This document shows, piece by piece, positions 63,926 through 64,000 of a stretch of DNA of 64,000 bases. This DNA comes from Adiantum capillus-veneris (Eukaryota > Streptophyta > Polypodiopsida > Polypodiales > Pteridaceae): contig CM043957.1 of NCBI GenBank assembly GCA_014529385.2, forward strand, positions 64,540,003 through 64,604,002, in the 5' to 3' direction. The position numbers and the translations under genes are program-made. Each line of letters starts with the position of its first letter. The stretch's first letter is position 1. Under the pieces are notes generated by a model. That model had not been told where the DNA came from. It did not search any database and was given only the letters and a program-made list of their open reading frames with translations.

Positions 63926-64000
63926 TCCTAGAGTTGATAGAGAAGAAGACAGAGAAATGTCTCAAGTTTTGGGAGGGAAAGTCATATTCTCAAGTTTAGA
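63926..64000. other. window end, nothing recognised
   Basis: Likely 5' untranslated or promoter sequence of the minus-strand gene. Confidence 0.3.

Noticed and set aside
1-64000. TAG as a reassigned glutamine codon
   Set aside because: Long intact frames (gypsy-1 gag-pol, gypsy-3 gag, the secreted-protein gene) use normal stops and contain no TAG inside; decay by deamination explains the pattern more simply.

Overview
The window is nuclear DNA of a land plant whose genome is rich in retrotransposons. The evidence is nested Ty1/copia and Ty3/gypsy LTR elements, a gypsy polyprotein with the extra archaeal-type RNase H of the plant Tat lineage, short GT-AG introns, and a short CCCTAAA telomere-type tract. 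A fern or other non-seed plant is plausible but is not shown by the sequence. I found no rRNA or tRNA gene, no CRISPR array and no bacterial operon.

Layout. 0.2-3.6 kb: decayed remnants of a gypsy integrase, a CACTA transposase and a LINE. 4.17-21.65 kb: a minus-strand copia element (5-bp target duplication TTTAT) whose right LTR is split by a 12.4-kb minus-strand Tat-type gypsy element (gypsy-1). 21.9-22.3 kb: an apparently intact two-exon gene for a small secreted protein; the copia nest sits in its upstream region. 22.3-30.8 kb: mostly non-coding DNA with a broken three-exon gene, a diverged tandem array of about 1-kb units, short repeats and a candidate MITE. 30.85-44.24 kb: an FCP1/NLI-type phosphatase pseudogene split by a non-autonomous copia-like element, whose own 5' LTR is split by a second Tat-type gypsy (gypsy-2). 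45.07-47.1 kb: a LINE copy. 47.4-63.9 kb: an island of decayed, intron-containing genes (a Ulp1/C48-like peptidase, a strongly divergent histone H3-like protein, a coiled-coil protein and three unrecognised genes), punctuated by a hairpin repeat family and interrupted by a gag-only gypsy derivative (gypsy-3).

What stands out. (1) The gypsy elements carry small ORFs between the 5' LTR and gag. ORF-a and ORF-b are about 70-residue paralogues of each other; they occur in gypsy-1 and gypsy-2 in opposite order, and gypsy-3 has an ORF-a. Gypsy-1 has a further paralogous pair, ORF-c and ORF-d. (2) A histone-fold protein aligns with H3 from its N-terminal helix to its last helix, but its tail and C-terminus are unlike H3. 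(3) Many nonsense codons in the decayed ORFs are TAG where a glutamine CAG is expected, as deamination of methylated CHG sites would produce.

In the autonomous elements, Gag, protease, reverse transcriptase, RNase H and integrase would make the particle, copy the RNA and insert the cDNA. The non-autonomous copia-like element and gypsy-3 would depend on relatives for these enzymes. Almost every coding region here has a frameshift, a stop or a lost catalytic residue; the 95-residue secreted-protein gene is the clear exception. All calls come from reading the sequence, with no database search.
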